In this document: in pieces, positions 1-9,947 of the stretch | Layout: each line of letters starts with the position of its first letter | Numbering within the stretch: the stretch's first letter is position 1 | From: Enterococcus faecalis | GTDB taxonomy: Bacteria; Bacillota; Bacilli; Lactobacillales; Enterococcaceae | Direction: 5' to 3' | Length of the DNA stretch: 64,000 nt | NCBI RefSeq assembly: GCF_029024925.1 | Contig: NZ_CP118962.1 | Location: 1,086,001 to 1,150,000, forward strand | Notes under the pieces: model-generated | What the model was told of the DNA's origin: nothing | Seen by the model: the letters and a program-made list of their open reading frames with translations, nothing else | Database searches by the model: none | Position numbers and translations under genes: made by a program

Positions 1-210
1 TTGTCTGGTTTAACACTAACTTACCAATTGTTTGATAAACCTGTCACATATAAATTTTACCCAAATCAGTCAGCGAAAATAGTTATCGATGGTCAAGAAG
101 TTCCGTTTAAGTTTGAAGAAAACCCTTATCGAGAAGGGGGAATGGAAGTTCAAAAAGACGAGGTGCTTTCATTATTAAATGAAGCAAGTGTTATTGAAAT
201 TTACCATTAG
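1..210 (+). CDS. C-terminal fragment of an unidentified protein
   Basis: An open frame runs from the first base of the window to a TAA at 208-210, 69 codons. It opens with TTG, and no upstream sequence is available to judge a ribosome-binding site, so it is most likely the C-terminal end of a longer gene. The visible part is a mixed beta-strand segment with charged residues and no motif I can assign. It lies 15 bp before a LacI-type regulator on the same strand, so the two probably share a transcript. Given that neighbour, a carbohydrate-active enzyme is a reasonable guess, but nothing in the residues proves it. Confidence 0.55.
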   Translation: MSGLTLTYQLFDKPVTYKFYPNQSAKIVIDGQEVPFKFEENPYREGGMEVQKDEVLSLLNEASVIEIYH

Positions 211-225
211 AAAGGAGAGTAGTCC

Positions 226-1191
226 ATGGTAGGAATTAAAGATATTGCAAAAAAAGCAGGCGTATCAATCTCGACCGTTTCTTACGCATTGAATGGTAGT
301 TCAAAGGTAACTGAAGAAACACGAACGCGCATCCAAGCAATTGCTGAAGAGCTAAACTATGTTCCTAACATGGCCGCTCGCACATTAAAACGTCGTCAAA
401 CCAATATTATTGGTGTCTATTTGGCCGATTATGGCGGTAGTTTTTATGGTGAATTGTTGGAGGGAATTAAGAAAGGCTTAGCACTGTTTGATTATGAGAT
501 GATTGTCTGTAGCGGTAAAAAGTCACATCTTTTCATTCCTGAAAAAATGGTGGATGGGGCAATTATTTTAGATTGGACATTTCCAACAAAAGAAATTGAA
601 AAGTTTGCTGAACGTGGCCATTCGATCGTTGTCCTTGATCGAACCACTGAACATAGGAATATCCGGCAAGTTCTCTTGGATAATCGTGGCGGTGCCACGC
701 AGGCAATTGAGCAATTTGTCAATGTGGGTTCAAAAAAAGTTCTTCTGCTTTCTGGACCAGAAAAAGGTTATGATAGCCAAGAACGATTGGCTGTTAGTAC
801 ACGAGAATTAACTCGTTTTGGGATACCTTATGAAATTATCCAAGGCGATTTTACCGAACCTTCTGGCTATGCGGCTGCTAAAAAAATTTTGAGTCAACCA
901 CAGACAGAACCAGTCGATGTTTTTGCTTTTAATGATGAAATGGCGATCGGTGTCTATAAATATGTTGCAGAAACAAATTACCAAATGGGGAAAGACATTC
1001 GGATTATTGGTTTTGATAATTCTGAACTAGGTGCGTTTGTGCAACCGCGATTAGCAACAATTGCCTATTCTAAACATCGATGGGGCATGGTGGCTGCAGA
1101 GAAAATTATTCATTTAATGCGGGGAGAACTTGCTGAGAGCGAACACATTTACACACGTTTTATAGAAGGAGAATCTTTTCCATCTGAATAA
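226..1191 (+). CDS. LacI-family transcriptional regulator
   Basis: A 321-residue DNA-binding regulator with the standard LacI/GalR layout. Residues 3-22 form the helix-turn-helix (IKDIAKKAGVSISTVSYALN), followed by the hinge helix around VPNMAARTLKRR (about 47-58). From about residue 60 on there is a periplasmic-binding-protein-like effector domain, with typical segments such as AFNDEMAIGVYK and IIGFDNSELG. ATG 226 is preceded by a good ribosome-binding site (AAAGGAGAG). It probably represses sugar catabolic genes, perhaps the operon whose last gene ends at 210. The effector cannot be read from sequence. A rho-independent terminator follows directly. Confidence 0.93.
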   Translation: MVGIKDIAKKAGVSISTVSYALNGSSKVTEETRTRIQAIAEELNYVPNMAARTLKRRQTNIIGVYLADYGGSFYGELLEGIKKGLALFDYEMIVCSGKKSHLFIPEKMVDGAIILDWTFPTKEIEKFAERGHSIVVLDRTTEHRNIRQVLLDNRGGATQAIEQFVNVGSKKVLLLSGPEKGYDSQERLAVSTRELTRFGIPYEIIQGDFTEPSGYAAAKKILSQPQTEPVDVFAFNDEMAIGVYKYVAETNYQMGKDIRIIGFDNSELGAFVQPRLATIAYSKHRWGMVAAEKIIHLMRGELAESEHIYTRFIEGESFPSE

Positions 1192-1199
1192 TAAATAAA

Positions 1200-1243
1200 A
1201 AGTTTGGTCCAATGCTAGCTAAGCTAGCGGACCAAACTTTTTT
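1200..1243. terminator. Bidirectional terminator between convergent genes
   Basis: Inverted repeat AGTTTGGTCC...GGACCAAACT with an inner GCTAGCTAAGCTAGC stem and a TTTTTT tail. It closes the LacI gene on the plus strand. It overlaps the 3' end of the minus-strand lipoprotein gene and can serve that gene as well. Confidence 0.85.
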
Positions 1244-1775
1244 CTGTAATGGTAATTTCTTCTGATGCAATGGGTTCATCCAGACTGAGAAGGCGATCTC
1301 TAAATTTAAAATGGACCGGCTTGTTCTCATTAATAAATTCATACGGGTAAGCGCCTTGGATTGTTTCACCAGGATTGATTTCATCTGCTAAACGATCTAA
1401 TTTGTCTTGGAAAGGTGAATCTGTTAAGACTGCATATTGTAAATTTTGGGCTTTTCCGTGGACAGTTTGACTAACTTCCATAAAACTTTGAATCATTAGC
1501 TGAATATTTTGTGTTTTTTCGGTTGTATTGGTTAATTCAAACAGGACATAAAACATTGGTTTGCCTTGATAATCTTTTCCTTTATGCAAGGCAGTTAAGG
1601 CTAAACGCCCATCTGGAACCAACAATGTTCGATTTTCATACGTCCCAATACTTGTCGCCAACACTTCATCAGGTGCGGGCGCACTTTGACTTGCTGGGCT
1701 GCCACTTACAGTTGAACAAGCACTTAATAAGGTACTTAGAACGAGTAAGCTCATTAAAATGTAGGGTTTCCTCAT
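1224..1775 (-). CDS. Predicted lipoprotein, DUF5067-like
   Basis: A 183-residue secreted protein. The N terminus has a positive start (MRKPY), a hydrophobic core and a lipobox LSAC around residues 17-20, so the mature protein should be lipid-anchored at Cys20. A short Ser/Ala/Pro-rich linker follows. The rest is a beta-rich domain with the pattern LTALHKGKDYQGKPMFYVLF, an immunoglobulin-like fold of the DUF4352/DUF5067 kind found in many Firmicute lipoproteins. The molecular role is unknown. It stands alone on the minus strand, downstream of the GntR gene but separated from it by about 250 bp with two hairpins. Confidence 0.85.
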   Translation of the reverse strand: MRKPYILMSLLVLSTLLSACSTVSGSPASQSAPAPDEVLATSIGTYENRTLLVPDGRLALTALHKGKDYQGKPMFYVLFELTNTTEKTQNIQLMIQSFMEVSQTVHGKAQNLQYAVLTDSPFQDKLDRLADEINPGETIQGAYPYEFINENKPVHFKFRDRLLSLDEPIASEEITITEKSLVR

Positions 1776-1816
1776 ATAAAGTCCTCACTTTGGTTGATTG
1801 ACTATGTAAAAAACAA

Positions 1817-1855
1817 ATTGCTTGTATCTATATAAAAAAGAGTGCTACAAGCAAT
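1817..1855 (-). terminator. Hairpin upstream of the lipoprotein gene
   Basis: Arms ATTGCTTGTA (1817-1826) and TACAAGCAAT (1846-1855) are perfect complements. Read on the minus strand the hairpin is followed by TTGTTTTTT. It may be a second terminator for gntR read-through or a leader element of the lipoprotein transcript. Confidence 0.5.
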
Positions 1856-1948
1856 ATTTTAATCGTAGTTCTAGTAAATAGCAATACTTTTATCAAAATT
1901 CATGTTTGGAAATATAATTTGAAAAATATTTTTAACTAGCAGAAAAAC

Positions 1949-2000
1949 ATTTCTAACAAAAAGTATTGGCTCAAAGTAAAGAGATCATTTTGTTAGAAAT
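1949..2000 (-). terminator. Terminator of the GntR gene
   Basis: A perfect 13-bp inverted repeat, ATTTCTAACAAAA (1949-1961) and its complement (1988-2000). It lies 25 bp past the gntR stop codon on the minus strand and is followed there by a GTTTTTC tract. Confidence 0.65.
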
Positions 2001-2024
2001 GAGAAATGGCAACATAAAAGTTTT

Positions 2025-2738
2025 CTATTTTTCTGCAATTAAGACAGTTTCAAAAGTGAATTCACTAGGAATATGATTCGCAATTGAGTATTCAAAAATA
2101 TGTCCATTGCCTAGGTAAGCAATTTGTTCTGCACGCATCAGGAAATCATTATCGGTTAAGTTTAAATATTTTTTTTCCAACGGAGAAGGACGGATCCCAG
2201 AAATGCTGACCCGCGCACTTTGAATTTTTTGATGCAATTGTTCCGAAATATATTGATAAATGGAGACTTTCAATTCTTTCATTGTCAAGTTCGGAATTAA
2301 AGCAACGGGCATCCAAGTGTATTCAATAATTGAGGGCACATCTTCGATAATCCGTAAGCGAATAATTTTGTAGACTAACTCTTCTTCTGTAATACTTAAT
2401 TTTTCAGTCACCCAAGGCTCAGGTACTTCTGTTGCAAAGCCTAAAACCACGGATTCAACTTTTCCATCGTAGGTTGAGTAAGTGCCGGTTAACGGAGAAA
2501 ATTTAGTAATGGTTCGATTTTGAAAGTCTTGAACAAAGCTGCCCGAGCCACGTCGTCTGACAACATAACCTTCTTGCACAAGCAAATGTAAGGCTTTTGT
2601 AATGGTTAGTTCGCTGACTTGATATTTTTCTGCAAGAAGACGACCTTGGGGTAACTTTTGATTAATTGGATAAACACCTGCTTCAATATCCTGTTTTATA
2701 GCTGCATAAATTTCTTTATAACGTGTATTTGTCCGCAT
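2025..2738 (-). CDS. GntR-family regulator with UTRA domain
   Basis: A 237-residue repressor of the GntR/HutC type. The N-terminal winged helix (about 5-72) includes LPQGRLLAEKYQVSELTITK and the wing LVQEGYVVRRRGSGSFV. The UTRA effector-binding domain fills about 95-235 (YKIIRLRIIEDVPSIIEYTWMP is typical for its core). ATG 2738 has a strong AGGAGG site. The gene is divergent from the GH1 phospho-glycosidase gene. The shared 240-bp spacer holds palindromic AAAACTATAT-containing elements, the kind of operator this subfamily binds. I infer that it represses the divergent operon and possibly itself, with a phosphorylated sugar as inducer. Confidence 0.93.
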   Translation of the reverse strand: MRTNTRYKEIYAAIKQDIEAGVYPINQKLPQGRLLAEKYQVSELTITKALHLLVQEGYVVRRRGSGSFVQDFQNRTITKFSPLTGTYSTYDGKVESVVLGFATEVPEPWVTEKLSITEEELVYKIIRLRIIEDVPSIIEYTWMPVALIPNLTMKELKVSIYQYISEQLHQKIQSARVSISGIRPSPLEKKYLNLTDNDFLMRAEQIAYLGNGHIFEYSIANHIPSEFTFETVLIAEK

Positions 2739-2791
2739 CAGAGTCCTCCTTTATCACCAGTATTTCTCTCATTATACCATGAATTTAACAT

Positions 2792-2817
2792 GTTAAAACT
2801 ATATATTTATTTTTAAC
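2792..2817. promoter_or_regulatory. Candidate GntR operator, distal
   Basis: An interrupted inverted repeat with ends GTTAAAA and TTTTTAAC enclosing CTATATATTTA. It shares the AAAACTATAT core with the stronger palindrome at 2867-2890 and lies on the gntR side of the spacer. Confidence 0.5.
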
Positions 2818-2854
2818 GTAACCACTTAATAATCAAGTACTTAAATAAAAGTAG

Positions 2855-2883
2855 TTGACTTATTCTTTTTAAAACTATATAGT
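2855..2883 (+). promoter_or_regulatory. Promoter of the GH1-Gfo/Idh operon
   Basis: -35 TTGACT (2855-2860), a 17-bp spacer and -10 TATAGT (2878-2883). The -10 box sits inside the palindrome at 2867-2890, so a bound repressor would block it directly. Confidence 0.75.
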
Positions 2884-2890
2884 TTTAAAA
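2867..2890. promoter_or_regulatory. Perfect 24-bp palindromic operator
   Basis: The core AAAACTATATAGTTTT (2871-2886) is self-complementary, and the symmetry extends by four T/A pairs on each side. It covers the -10 box of the GH1 promoter and is the best candidate for the GntR binding site. Confidence 0.7.
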
Positions 2891-2932
2891 GTAAACAGAA
2901 GAACTTATTGATCTGATTGGTACTTTTTGTGA

Positions 2933-4414
<1,482 letters not shown>

Positions 4415-4438
4415 TTATAAGAAAAGAGTGTGGAAAAT

Positions 4439-5488
4439 ATGACAGTAAAAATGGGGTTTATTGGATTTGGTAAAAGTGCCAACCGCTACCATTTACCTTA
4501 CGTAATGATTCGAGAAACACTAGAAGTGAAAACGATTTTCGATTTACATGTTAATGAAAAAGCAGCAGCGCCCTTTAAAGAAAAAGGCGTAAATTTTACC
4601 ACTGATCTTAATGAATTATTGACGGATCCAGAAATTGAATTGATCACAATCTGTACACCTGCGCATACACATTATGATTTAGCCAAACAAGCCATTTTAG
4701 CTGGTAAATCAGTGATTGTGGAAAAACCATTCTGTGATACGTTAGAACATGCAGAGGAATTATTTGCTTTAGGGCAAGAAAAAGGGGTAGTAGTGATGCC
4801 TTATCAAAATCGACGTTTCGACGGCGATTACCTAGCGATGAAGCAAGTAGTAGAGCAAGGCTTTTTAGGAGAAATCAATGAAGTGGAAACGCATATTGAT
4901 TATTATCGACCAGGAAGTATCACGGAACAAGGACCTAAAGAAAATGGTTCGTTTTACGGACTAGGCATTCATTTAATGGATCGCATGATTGCTCTTTTCG
5001 GGCGTCCAGATCAAGTCACTTATGATATTCGTAATAATGAAGTGAGTGAGGCAGTCGATAATTATTTTGACGTTGATTTACATTATGGTTCAAAATTAAA
5101 AGTAAAAGTTAAAACGAATCATTCTGTCGCTAGTCCGTATCCACGTTTTATTGTTCATGGCAGCAATGGCTCGTTCATCAAATATGGCGAAGATCAACAA
5201 GAAAATGATTTAAAAGCCGGAATCATGCCGGATGCACCAGGCTTTGGAGAAGATTCACCAATGTATTATGGAGAAGTGACCTACCGTAATGGCAATGGCG
5301 ACTGGATTAAAAAACAAATTAAAACGCCTGTAGGTGATTACGGTCGTTATTATGATGCCGTCTATGAAACGTTGAAAAATGGTGCACCGCAACTAGTAAC
5401 TAAAGAGCAAGCATTAACTAACATCGAAATTTTAGAAGCAGGTTTTCTTAACTCAAGTCCAAGTGTTTATCGTTTGAAAGAAAACTAA
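4439..5488 (+). CDS. Gfo/Idh/MocA-family oxidoreductase
   Basis: About 349 residues. An NAD(P)-binding Rossmann fold opens with MGFIGFGKSANRYHLP. Next come ICTPAHTHYDLAKQA and VEKPFCDT, the EKP motif whose Lys takes part in catalysis in this superfamily. GIHLMDRMIALFG in the C-terminal alpha/beta domain provides the usual catalytic His region. Family members oxidise sugars, inositol or amino-sugar derivatives; the substrate here is not evident. It follows the GH1 gene by about 25 bp and shares its promoter, which suggests joint processing of a glycoside-derived sugar. A GTG at 4430 in the same frame is an alternative start; the ATG at 4439 fits the upstream AAAGAG better. A strong terminator follows. 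Confidence 0.9.
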   Translation: MTVKMGFIGFGKSANRYHLPYVMIRETLEVKTIFDLHVNEKAAAPFKEKGVNFTTDLNELLTDPEIELITICTPAHTHYDLAKQAILAGKSVIVEKPFCDTLEHAEELFALGQEKGVVVMPYQNRRFDGDYLAMKQVVEQGFLGEINEVETHIDYYRPGSITEQGPKENGSFYGLGIHLMDRMIALFGRPDQVTYDIRNNEVSEAVDNYFDVDLHYGSKLKVKVKTNHSVASPYPRFIVHGSNGSFIKYGEDQQENDLKAGIMPDAPGFGEDSPMYYGEVTYRNGNGDWIKKQIKTPVGDYGRYYDAVYETLKNGAPQLVTKEQALTNIEILEAGFLNSSPSVYRLKEN

Positions 5489-5507
5489 AGCGTGTTTAAA
5501 TGACTTG

Positions 5508-5555
5508 AAAAGCGCCTGCCCCACAGTCCAGACAACTGTGGGGCAGGCGCTTTTA
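5508..5555 (+). terminator. Rho-independent terminator
   Basis: A long GC-rich stem, GCGCCTGCCCCACAG with its exact complement, a 9-nt loop and TTTTATTTAT. It ends the GH1-oxidoreductase transcript. Confidence 0.92.
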
Positions 5556-5617
5556 TTTATAAAGAATTGTGAATTTTAATATAAGAAACGTATATTGTTA
5601 GTAAAAATAAAAAAAGG

Positions 5618-5670
5618 AAAGACATCTTAGTAGCACTACTTCCCCAAGAATTGCTACTAAAATGTCTTTT
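5618..5670. other. Strong isolated hairpin in a gene-free stretch
   Basis: Between 5489 and 5961 no convincing gene is visible. An 18-bp hairpin stands out: AAAGACATCTTAGTAGCA pairs with TGCTACTAAAATGTCTTT around a 16-nt loop with one mismatch. The plus strand continues with a short T run. It could be an unlinked terminator or the end of a small RNA. Just before the next gene a small hairpin TTTGGTT/AACCAAA (5921-5942) sits immediately upstream of the ribosome-binding site. Confidence 0.4.
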
Positions 5671-5961
5671 GTGATGCTCGCTCAATTGAAGAGCCTTAAA
5701 TAGGATATCGAATATCCAGTATAAATGCAAGTAAACTACTTTATAGTTAATATTAGTATACTTCATAAAATAATTTTTCAAAGAGAAAAAGGCTTGTTAT
5801 GAGAAAAAATTAATTTTTAACTCGTTTTTTCTAAACAAGATTCGGGTGAAAAAGACAATAATTACTGAAGCTGAATGGTAATTAAAGAGGTTCTTTGCTA
5901 AAATAGGAAAGACAAGAAAGTTTGGTTAACGAAAGAACCAAATCAGAAAGGAGGACAACCA

Positions 5962-6420
5962 GTGGAGAGTTGGCTTTTTTTACTACTGATTGCCTTGATT
6001 GCGTTTGTTGCAAAAAATCAAAGTTTATTAATTGCGTCAGTTGTTGTGCTTGCTTTAAAAGCTTTACCAAATAGTGCGAAAATCATGTCGTGGTTGTCAG
6101 ATAAAGGCATTAATTTAGGCGTCACAATTATTTCAATTACCATTTTAGTCCCGATTGCTACAGGACAAATTGGCTTAAAGGATTTAATCCAATCATTCAA
6201 AACACCGATGGGATGGCTGGGGATATTTTGTGGAATTCTGGTGGCTGTTTTATCCTCAAAAGGAGTAGGTTTAATTAATCAATCGCCTGAGATTACGGTG
6301 GCCTTAGTTTTTGGAACGATTCTTGGCGTCGTTTTTTTAAAAGGAATTGCAGCTGGTCCGATTATTGCATCGGGGATGATGTACGTAATCATTACTACCT
6401 TTCAAGCCTTTCAACACTAA
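5962..6420 (+). CDS. UPF0756 (DUF441) membrane protein
   Basis: A 152-residue integral membrane protein with about four hydrophobic segments (near 1-20, 48-68, 82-102 and 112-145). Length and the segments PNSAKIMSWLSDKGINLGVTI and GPIIASGMMYV match the YtwI/UPF0756 family of unknown function. The start is GTG at 5962, seven bases after a strong AAAGGAGG. It is a single-gene unit ending in a bidirectional terminator. Confidence 0.88.
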   Translation: MESWLFLLLIALIAFVAKNQSLLIASVVVLALKALPNSAKIMSWLSDKGINLGVTIISITILVPIATGQIGLKDLIQSFKTPMGWLGIFCGILVAVLSSKGVGLINQSPEITVALVFGTILGVVFLKGIAAGPIIASGMMYVIITTFQAFQH

Positions 6421-6462
6421 AAAAGCAAACAAAACGCGTAAACGTTTTGTTTGCTTTTTTAG
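6420..6462. terminator. Bidirectional terminator
   Basis: GCAAACAAAACG and CGTTTTGTTTGC flank a 6-nt loop, with A and T runs on either side. It is shared by the convergent UPF0756 gene and the Fe-S-family gene. Confidence 0.9.
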
Positions 6463-6800
6463 TGTTGATAAATGTCCACATTACTATCTAATATGCCACT
6501 TTCATTTTTTAAAGTAATGGTTCCCGCATTCGGATGAATCACTAGCTGTAAATGCCCTGTTAAAAACATTTGGTCATACGTCGAAGTATAGACGTGAAAA
6601 GAATCATTAGCAATTGTTTCGGTATAAGGCGCTTCCGCTTGATCAACAGGAACGATAATGAAACGATCGCCAATCATACAACAACCTTCTGCGGAAGAAT
6701 AAGGATTAGAGCCGTCATTTGCTACCAACAAGAAGGTGTTCGTTTCAGTTAAGAAAGGGGCTAAACGTTGTTTTACTTCTTCAGAAATAGTCAGAGACAT
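6459..6800 (-). CDS. Fe-S cluster biosynthesis (HesB/YneR-like) domain protein
   Basis: A 113-residue protein that fits the Fe-S_biosyn (HesB/IscA-like) fold as found in the lactic-acid-bacterial YneR-like subgroup. It has an N-terminal ISEEVKQRLAPFL helix, a conserved NDGSNPYSSAEGCCMIGDRF segment and a C-terminal GILDSNVDIY. It has adjacent Cys residues (GCC) but not the canonical three-Cys pattern of IscA, so an Fe-S carrier role is uncertain. The start ATG at 6800 is preceded by AAAGGAGTGAGG. Longer in-frame readings extend into the upstream gene and are rejected. Confidence 0.8.
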   Translation of the reverse strand: MSLTISEEVKQRLAPFLTETNTFLLVANDGSNPYSSAEGCCMIGDRFIIVPVDQAEAPYTETIANDSFHVYTSTYDQMFLTGHLQLVIHPNAGTITLKNESGILDSNVDIYQH

Positions 6801-6873
6801 TTGCCTCACTCCTTTAAATAGTATATAAAAGGAAGAGGGTAGCTTGTCGCTATGCCGCTCTTCAAAGGTTTTG

Positions 6874-7137
6874 TTATTTGCTTGTTTCTTTACTGCTTTT
6901 TTTGAAAAGAGCAATAGAAAAGGCGACAACTAAGACAACTGTTGCAGCTAAAACAAATGGATTTTTTGTTGCTGATGTGAACCCTAGGACTGTTGAACCA
7001 ATCGCACCTACGTAAGATAAAATAATCGCTGCTTTCTTTGGTGTTGAAAGTTCTGTAAAGCTATCGCGGAAGGCGACACCTAAACCTAAAGCGCCAATAA
7101 AGGCAAACATCCCAAAAATAATGTGTAAAAAGACCAT
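6874..7137 (-). CDS. Small integral membrane protein
   Basis: An 87-residue hydrophobic protein with three predicted membrane segments (about 2-22, 36-55 and 60-80) and a basic tail ending KKSSKETSK. I do not recognise a named family. ATG 7137 is seven bases from a perfect GGAGGT, which decides the start over an in-frame upstream codon. It lies upstream of the Fe-S-family gene on the same strand with a 73-bp gap, so the two may be cotranscribed. Confidence 0.75.
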   Translation of the reverse strand: MVFLHIIFGMFAFIGALGLGVAFRDSFTELSTPKKAAIILSYVGAIGSTVLGFTSATKNPFVLAATVVLVVAFSIALFKKSSKETSK

Positions 7138-7292
7138 GAATTTCACCTCCAACAGTCAGTATAGAGAGAAATGGCTAGTTTGTAAACTAATTGAGCTTAC
7201 TTGTGTTATTTATCACTTGATAAATGTCTTTGCCAATGCAAAAAAACAACGTACGATCAATCGGCAGTACGTTGTTTTTTAGTTTAATATAA

Positions 7293-9005
7293 TTAGGAAG
7301 CAGAATCCTTATTTTGCTGGATTTTTTTGATCGATTTTTCTGTTGGCGTCACATATAACGTTCGTTGGTTTTCATAAATCACATAACCTGGTTTTGCTCC
7401 ATTGGGTTTGTGCACATGTTTTACTTTGACATAGTCGACAGGCACTTGTGAAGAAAGTCGATATTTTGAAAAATAAGCTGCTAGAAGTGCGGCTTCAGTA
7501 AGGGTTTCTTCGCTAGGATGTGCGTCACGAATAATTACATGAGATCCAGGAATATCTTTGGCATGGAGCCAATAATCAGTTTTTTTAGCGGTTCGTAAAG
7601 TCAATTGATCATTTTGCAAATTGTTTTTTCCAACGAGAATAGGTGTGCTATCTGTGGCATAAAAAAGATCGGGTTGGCTTTTTTTCGGCTGTTTTTGTTT
7701 TTTATTTTTTTTACGTTTTAAATAGCCTTGCTCAATCAGTTCTTCACGAATCACTTCAATGTCCATTGGTGTCGCAATTTCAAGTTGTGCCACAACTGAC
7801 TCTAAATAAGAAATTTCTTGTTGCGTTTGCTGAATTTGTGTCTTAACAACTCGGACAGCATTTTTCAATTTTTGATATTTTTGAAAATATTTTTGTGCAT
7901 TTTGATTAGGTGAAAGTGCAGGATTTAGCGAGATACGCAACGGTGCATTTTCTTCATAATAATTTGGTAATTCCACCTCGGTGGCTCCTTTTGGGACTTG
8001 TGCCATGAAGGTTGTTAATAGTTCTCCGTCGCGACGGTAATTTTCAGCGTTTTCTGTATCGGCTAAGGTTTGCTGTAATTTTTTAAGTTTCTTTTGATTT
8101 CTTTTTAATTCATTTTCAATTTTGCGAATTAGTTCGCCGCCTTGTTGTTTGACACGGTCTTTCTCTGCTTTACCAGAATAAAAGGCATCTAGTAATTCAC
8201 TGAGTGTCGGATACGTTGTTTGTTCACCAACTAATGATTGATAAGGAATGGGCGTAAAATATTCTTTTTTTTCAGTGACTGTTAATGTCGGTACAACAGC
8301 TTCAGTGACTGAGGACCAAAATTCCGTCCAGATGGCCATTTTTTCATTTGGTTGTGCAAGTAAACGGGCGCTTAATTCGTCTGCTGTATCTTTGCCTAGA
8401 CCTTGGAAATGCTGTTGTAAATAGCGTCCGTTTAATTCAGGAGCTGTAGAAAGAAGCGCAAAGACTTCTTCTTTTGAGGCCGTGAGCGGATTAAGTCCCA
8501 GTGGTTTTGGCGGTTCAATATAAGTTGCTCCAGGAAGCAACGAACGATAACTATTTTGGCTCATTCCAATGTGTTTTATCGCATCTAAGATTTTTCCAGA
8601 AGATTGGTTAACTAAAACGATTGTACTGTGACGTCCCATTAATTCAACAATCAAAACAATATTTTGTAAGTCACCTAGTTCATCTCTTTTTGAAAAGGTG
8701 AAGTGAATCACGCGGTCATTTTCTATTTGTTGAATCGTTTCTAAAATGGCACCGTCCAGAAATTTTCGTAACATCATCACAAAATTAGGAGGTGTTTCTG
8801 GATTGCTATAGGTAATTGTAGATAGTTGTATGCGCGCATAACTAGGATGTGCTGATAATAGTAATTTATGGTTTTTACCTTTCGCACGAATGACTAAAAC
8901 GACTTCGTTTTCATAAGGCTGATGGATTTTTGAAATCCGGCCACTTACGAGTGTTTCTGTCAACTCATGAACCATGCTATGAGTAAATACGCCATCAAAT
9001 GACAT
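7293..9005 (-). CDS. efbA: RqcH/NFACT protein, fibronectin-binding EfbA/PavA type
   Basis: A 570-residue protein with the complete NFACT layout: an NFACT-N domain (about 1-190, opening MSFDGVFTHSMVHEL), helix-hairpin-helix and coiled-coil regions (about 190-430, with KIENELKRNQKKLKKLQQ), and the C-terminal NFACT-R domain (about 445-560, TDYWLHAKDIPGSHVIIRD). Members are bacterial Rqc2/RqcH: they bind obstructed 50S subunits and recruit tRNA-Ala to add C-terminal Ala tails to stalled nascent chains. The same protein in streptococci (PavA) and E. faecalis (EfbA) is known as a surface-located fibronectin binder without signal peptide. No signal peptide or anchor is seen here either. It is monocistronic. 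Confidence 0.93.
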   Translation of the reverse strand: MSFDGVFTHSMVHELTETLVSGRISKIHQPYENEVVLVIRAKGKNHKLLLSAHPSYARIQLSTITYSNPETPPNFVMMLRKFLDGAILETIQQIENDRVIHFTFSKRDELGDLQNIVLIVELMGRHSTIVLVNQSSGKILDAIKHIGMSQNSYRSLLPGATYIEPPKPLGLNPLTASKEEVFALLSTAPELNGRYLQQHFQGLGKDTADELSARLLAQPNEKMAIWTEFWSSVTEAVVPTLTVTEKKEYFTPIPYQSLVGEQTTYPTLSELLDAFYSGKAEKDRVKQQGGELIRKIENELKRNQKKLKKLQQTLADTENAENYRRDGELLTTFMAQVPKGATEVELPNYYEENAPLRISLNPALSPNQNAQKYFQKYQKLKNAVRVVKTQIQQTQQEISYLESVVAQLEIATPMDIEVIREELIEQGYLKRKKNKKQKQPKKSQPDLFYATDSTPILVGKNNLQNDQLTLRTAKKTDYWLHAKDIPGSHVIIRDAHPSEETLTEAALLAAYFSKYRLSSQVPVDYVKVKHVHKPNGAKPGYVIYENQRTLYVTPTEKSIKKIQQNKDSAS

Positions 9006-9212
9006 AATAAATCCCTCGTTTCTTTCCGACTAATAGCTTTATTATAGCGGAGTTTTTGAATTTAAGAAAGAAGCTTGTTAAAAAGGAGTTGGGTTTTCCT
9101 TAGAAAGCTGGGGAAGTTTGCTGGTTTTTTTAGTAATTAAAGCGCAAGGGTAGGCAAGAAAGAAAATGATTAGTATAATAGATAAGAACTAAAAGCGAGG
9201 AGCGATTAGAAG

Positions 9213-9884
9213 TTGAATAATTTTATGGAAGAACTAAAAGAGGCACTTTATGAATTAAGACAAAGAAAACTGTTAATGATTACCGCTATTGTAGCATTAG
9301 TATTAATAATTGGCTCAATCATTTTTATTCCAACGATGCAAAAAAATATTCGAGCTGCTCAAGTTGAATCGTTAGTCGCAGGACCCATCAAATCAGAGAA
9401 AGTCAGTGTCTTAGATTACAAAACAGCAGACAAGAAAATCCAAGAAACAGGAGCCATGTCAGTCATGTTTGCTAAACCATCTGGCAAGCAATACGATCAA
9501 ATGGTGAAGCTGTTTAATTCAGATAAAATGAATGAATTTCATCGTTCGCTGTATATCTATCCGTTAATTTATAATGCTGGCAAAGCACAAGAGCAATACA
9601 ATGTTAGCGGCGATGAGATTACGCTTGTTTTCTTTGAAAACGGCAAAGAAAAGACACGGACGGTTGTCGAAAAATCTATGGATTTAAAAACACAATTAAT
9701 ACCAGAATTAAATCGATTACCAATGGCTGGCGTTTTGAAAGACCAGCAAAAAGCGGCGCAAGAAGCTGAAAAAGAAGCAGCAAAGACCGCTGAAACACAG
9801 ACGACGACCAGCACGACTGGCGTTGCTCAATCTACTGAAACGACGACAGAAAGCACTGATACAGTACCAGAAACTGGTGAATAA
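9213..9884 (+). CDS. Membrane-anchored protein of unknown function
   Basis: A 223-residue protein. A short charged N-terminal stretch (MEELKEALYELRQRK) is followed by one membrane segment (about 20-41, LLMITAIVALVLIIGSIIF). The remainder should be outside: a globular part, then an Ala/Glu-rich helix and a Thr/Ser-rich tail ending ESTDTVPETGE. No sorting motif follows, so the N-terminal segment is the anchor. The start is probably TTG 9213, about 11 bases after GAGGAG; ATG 9225 is the alternative. No family was recognised. Confidence 0.8.
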   Translation: MNNFMEELKEALYELRQRKLLMITAIVALVLIIGSIIFIPTMQKNIRAAQVESLVAGPIKSEKVSVLDYKTADKKIQETGAMSVMFAKPSGKQYDQMVKLFNSDKMNEFHRSLYIYPLIYNAGKAQEQYNVSGDEITLVFFENGKEKTRTVVEKSMDLKTQLIPELNRLPMAGVLKDQQKAAQEAEKEAAKTAETQTTTSTTGVAQSTETTTESTDTVPETGE

Positions 9885-9947
9885 TAGCTAGCTATGTTAA
9901 ACTTAGATTGTAGAAAGTTTTAAGGAATTAGAAAGAGGGGATTTTCG

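Noticed and set aside
5557-5781. 74-codon minus-strand frame in the gap before the UPF0756 gene
   Set aside because: Covers the strong hairpin, has no ribosome-binding site and resembles no protein.
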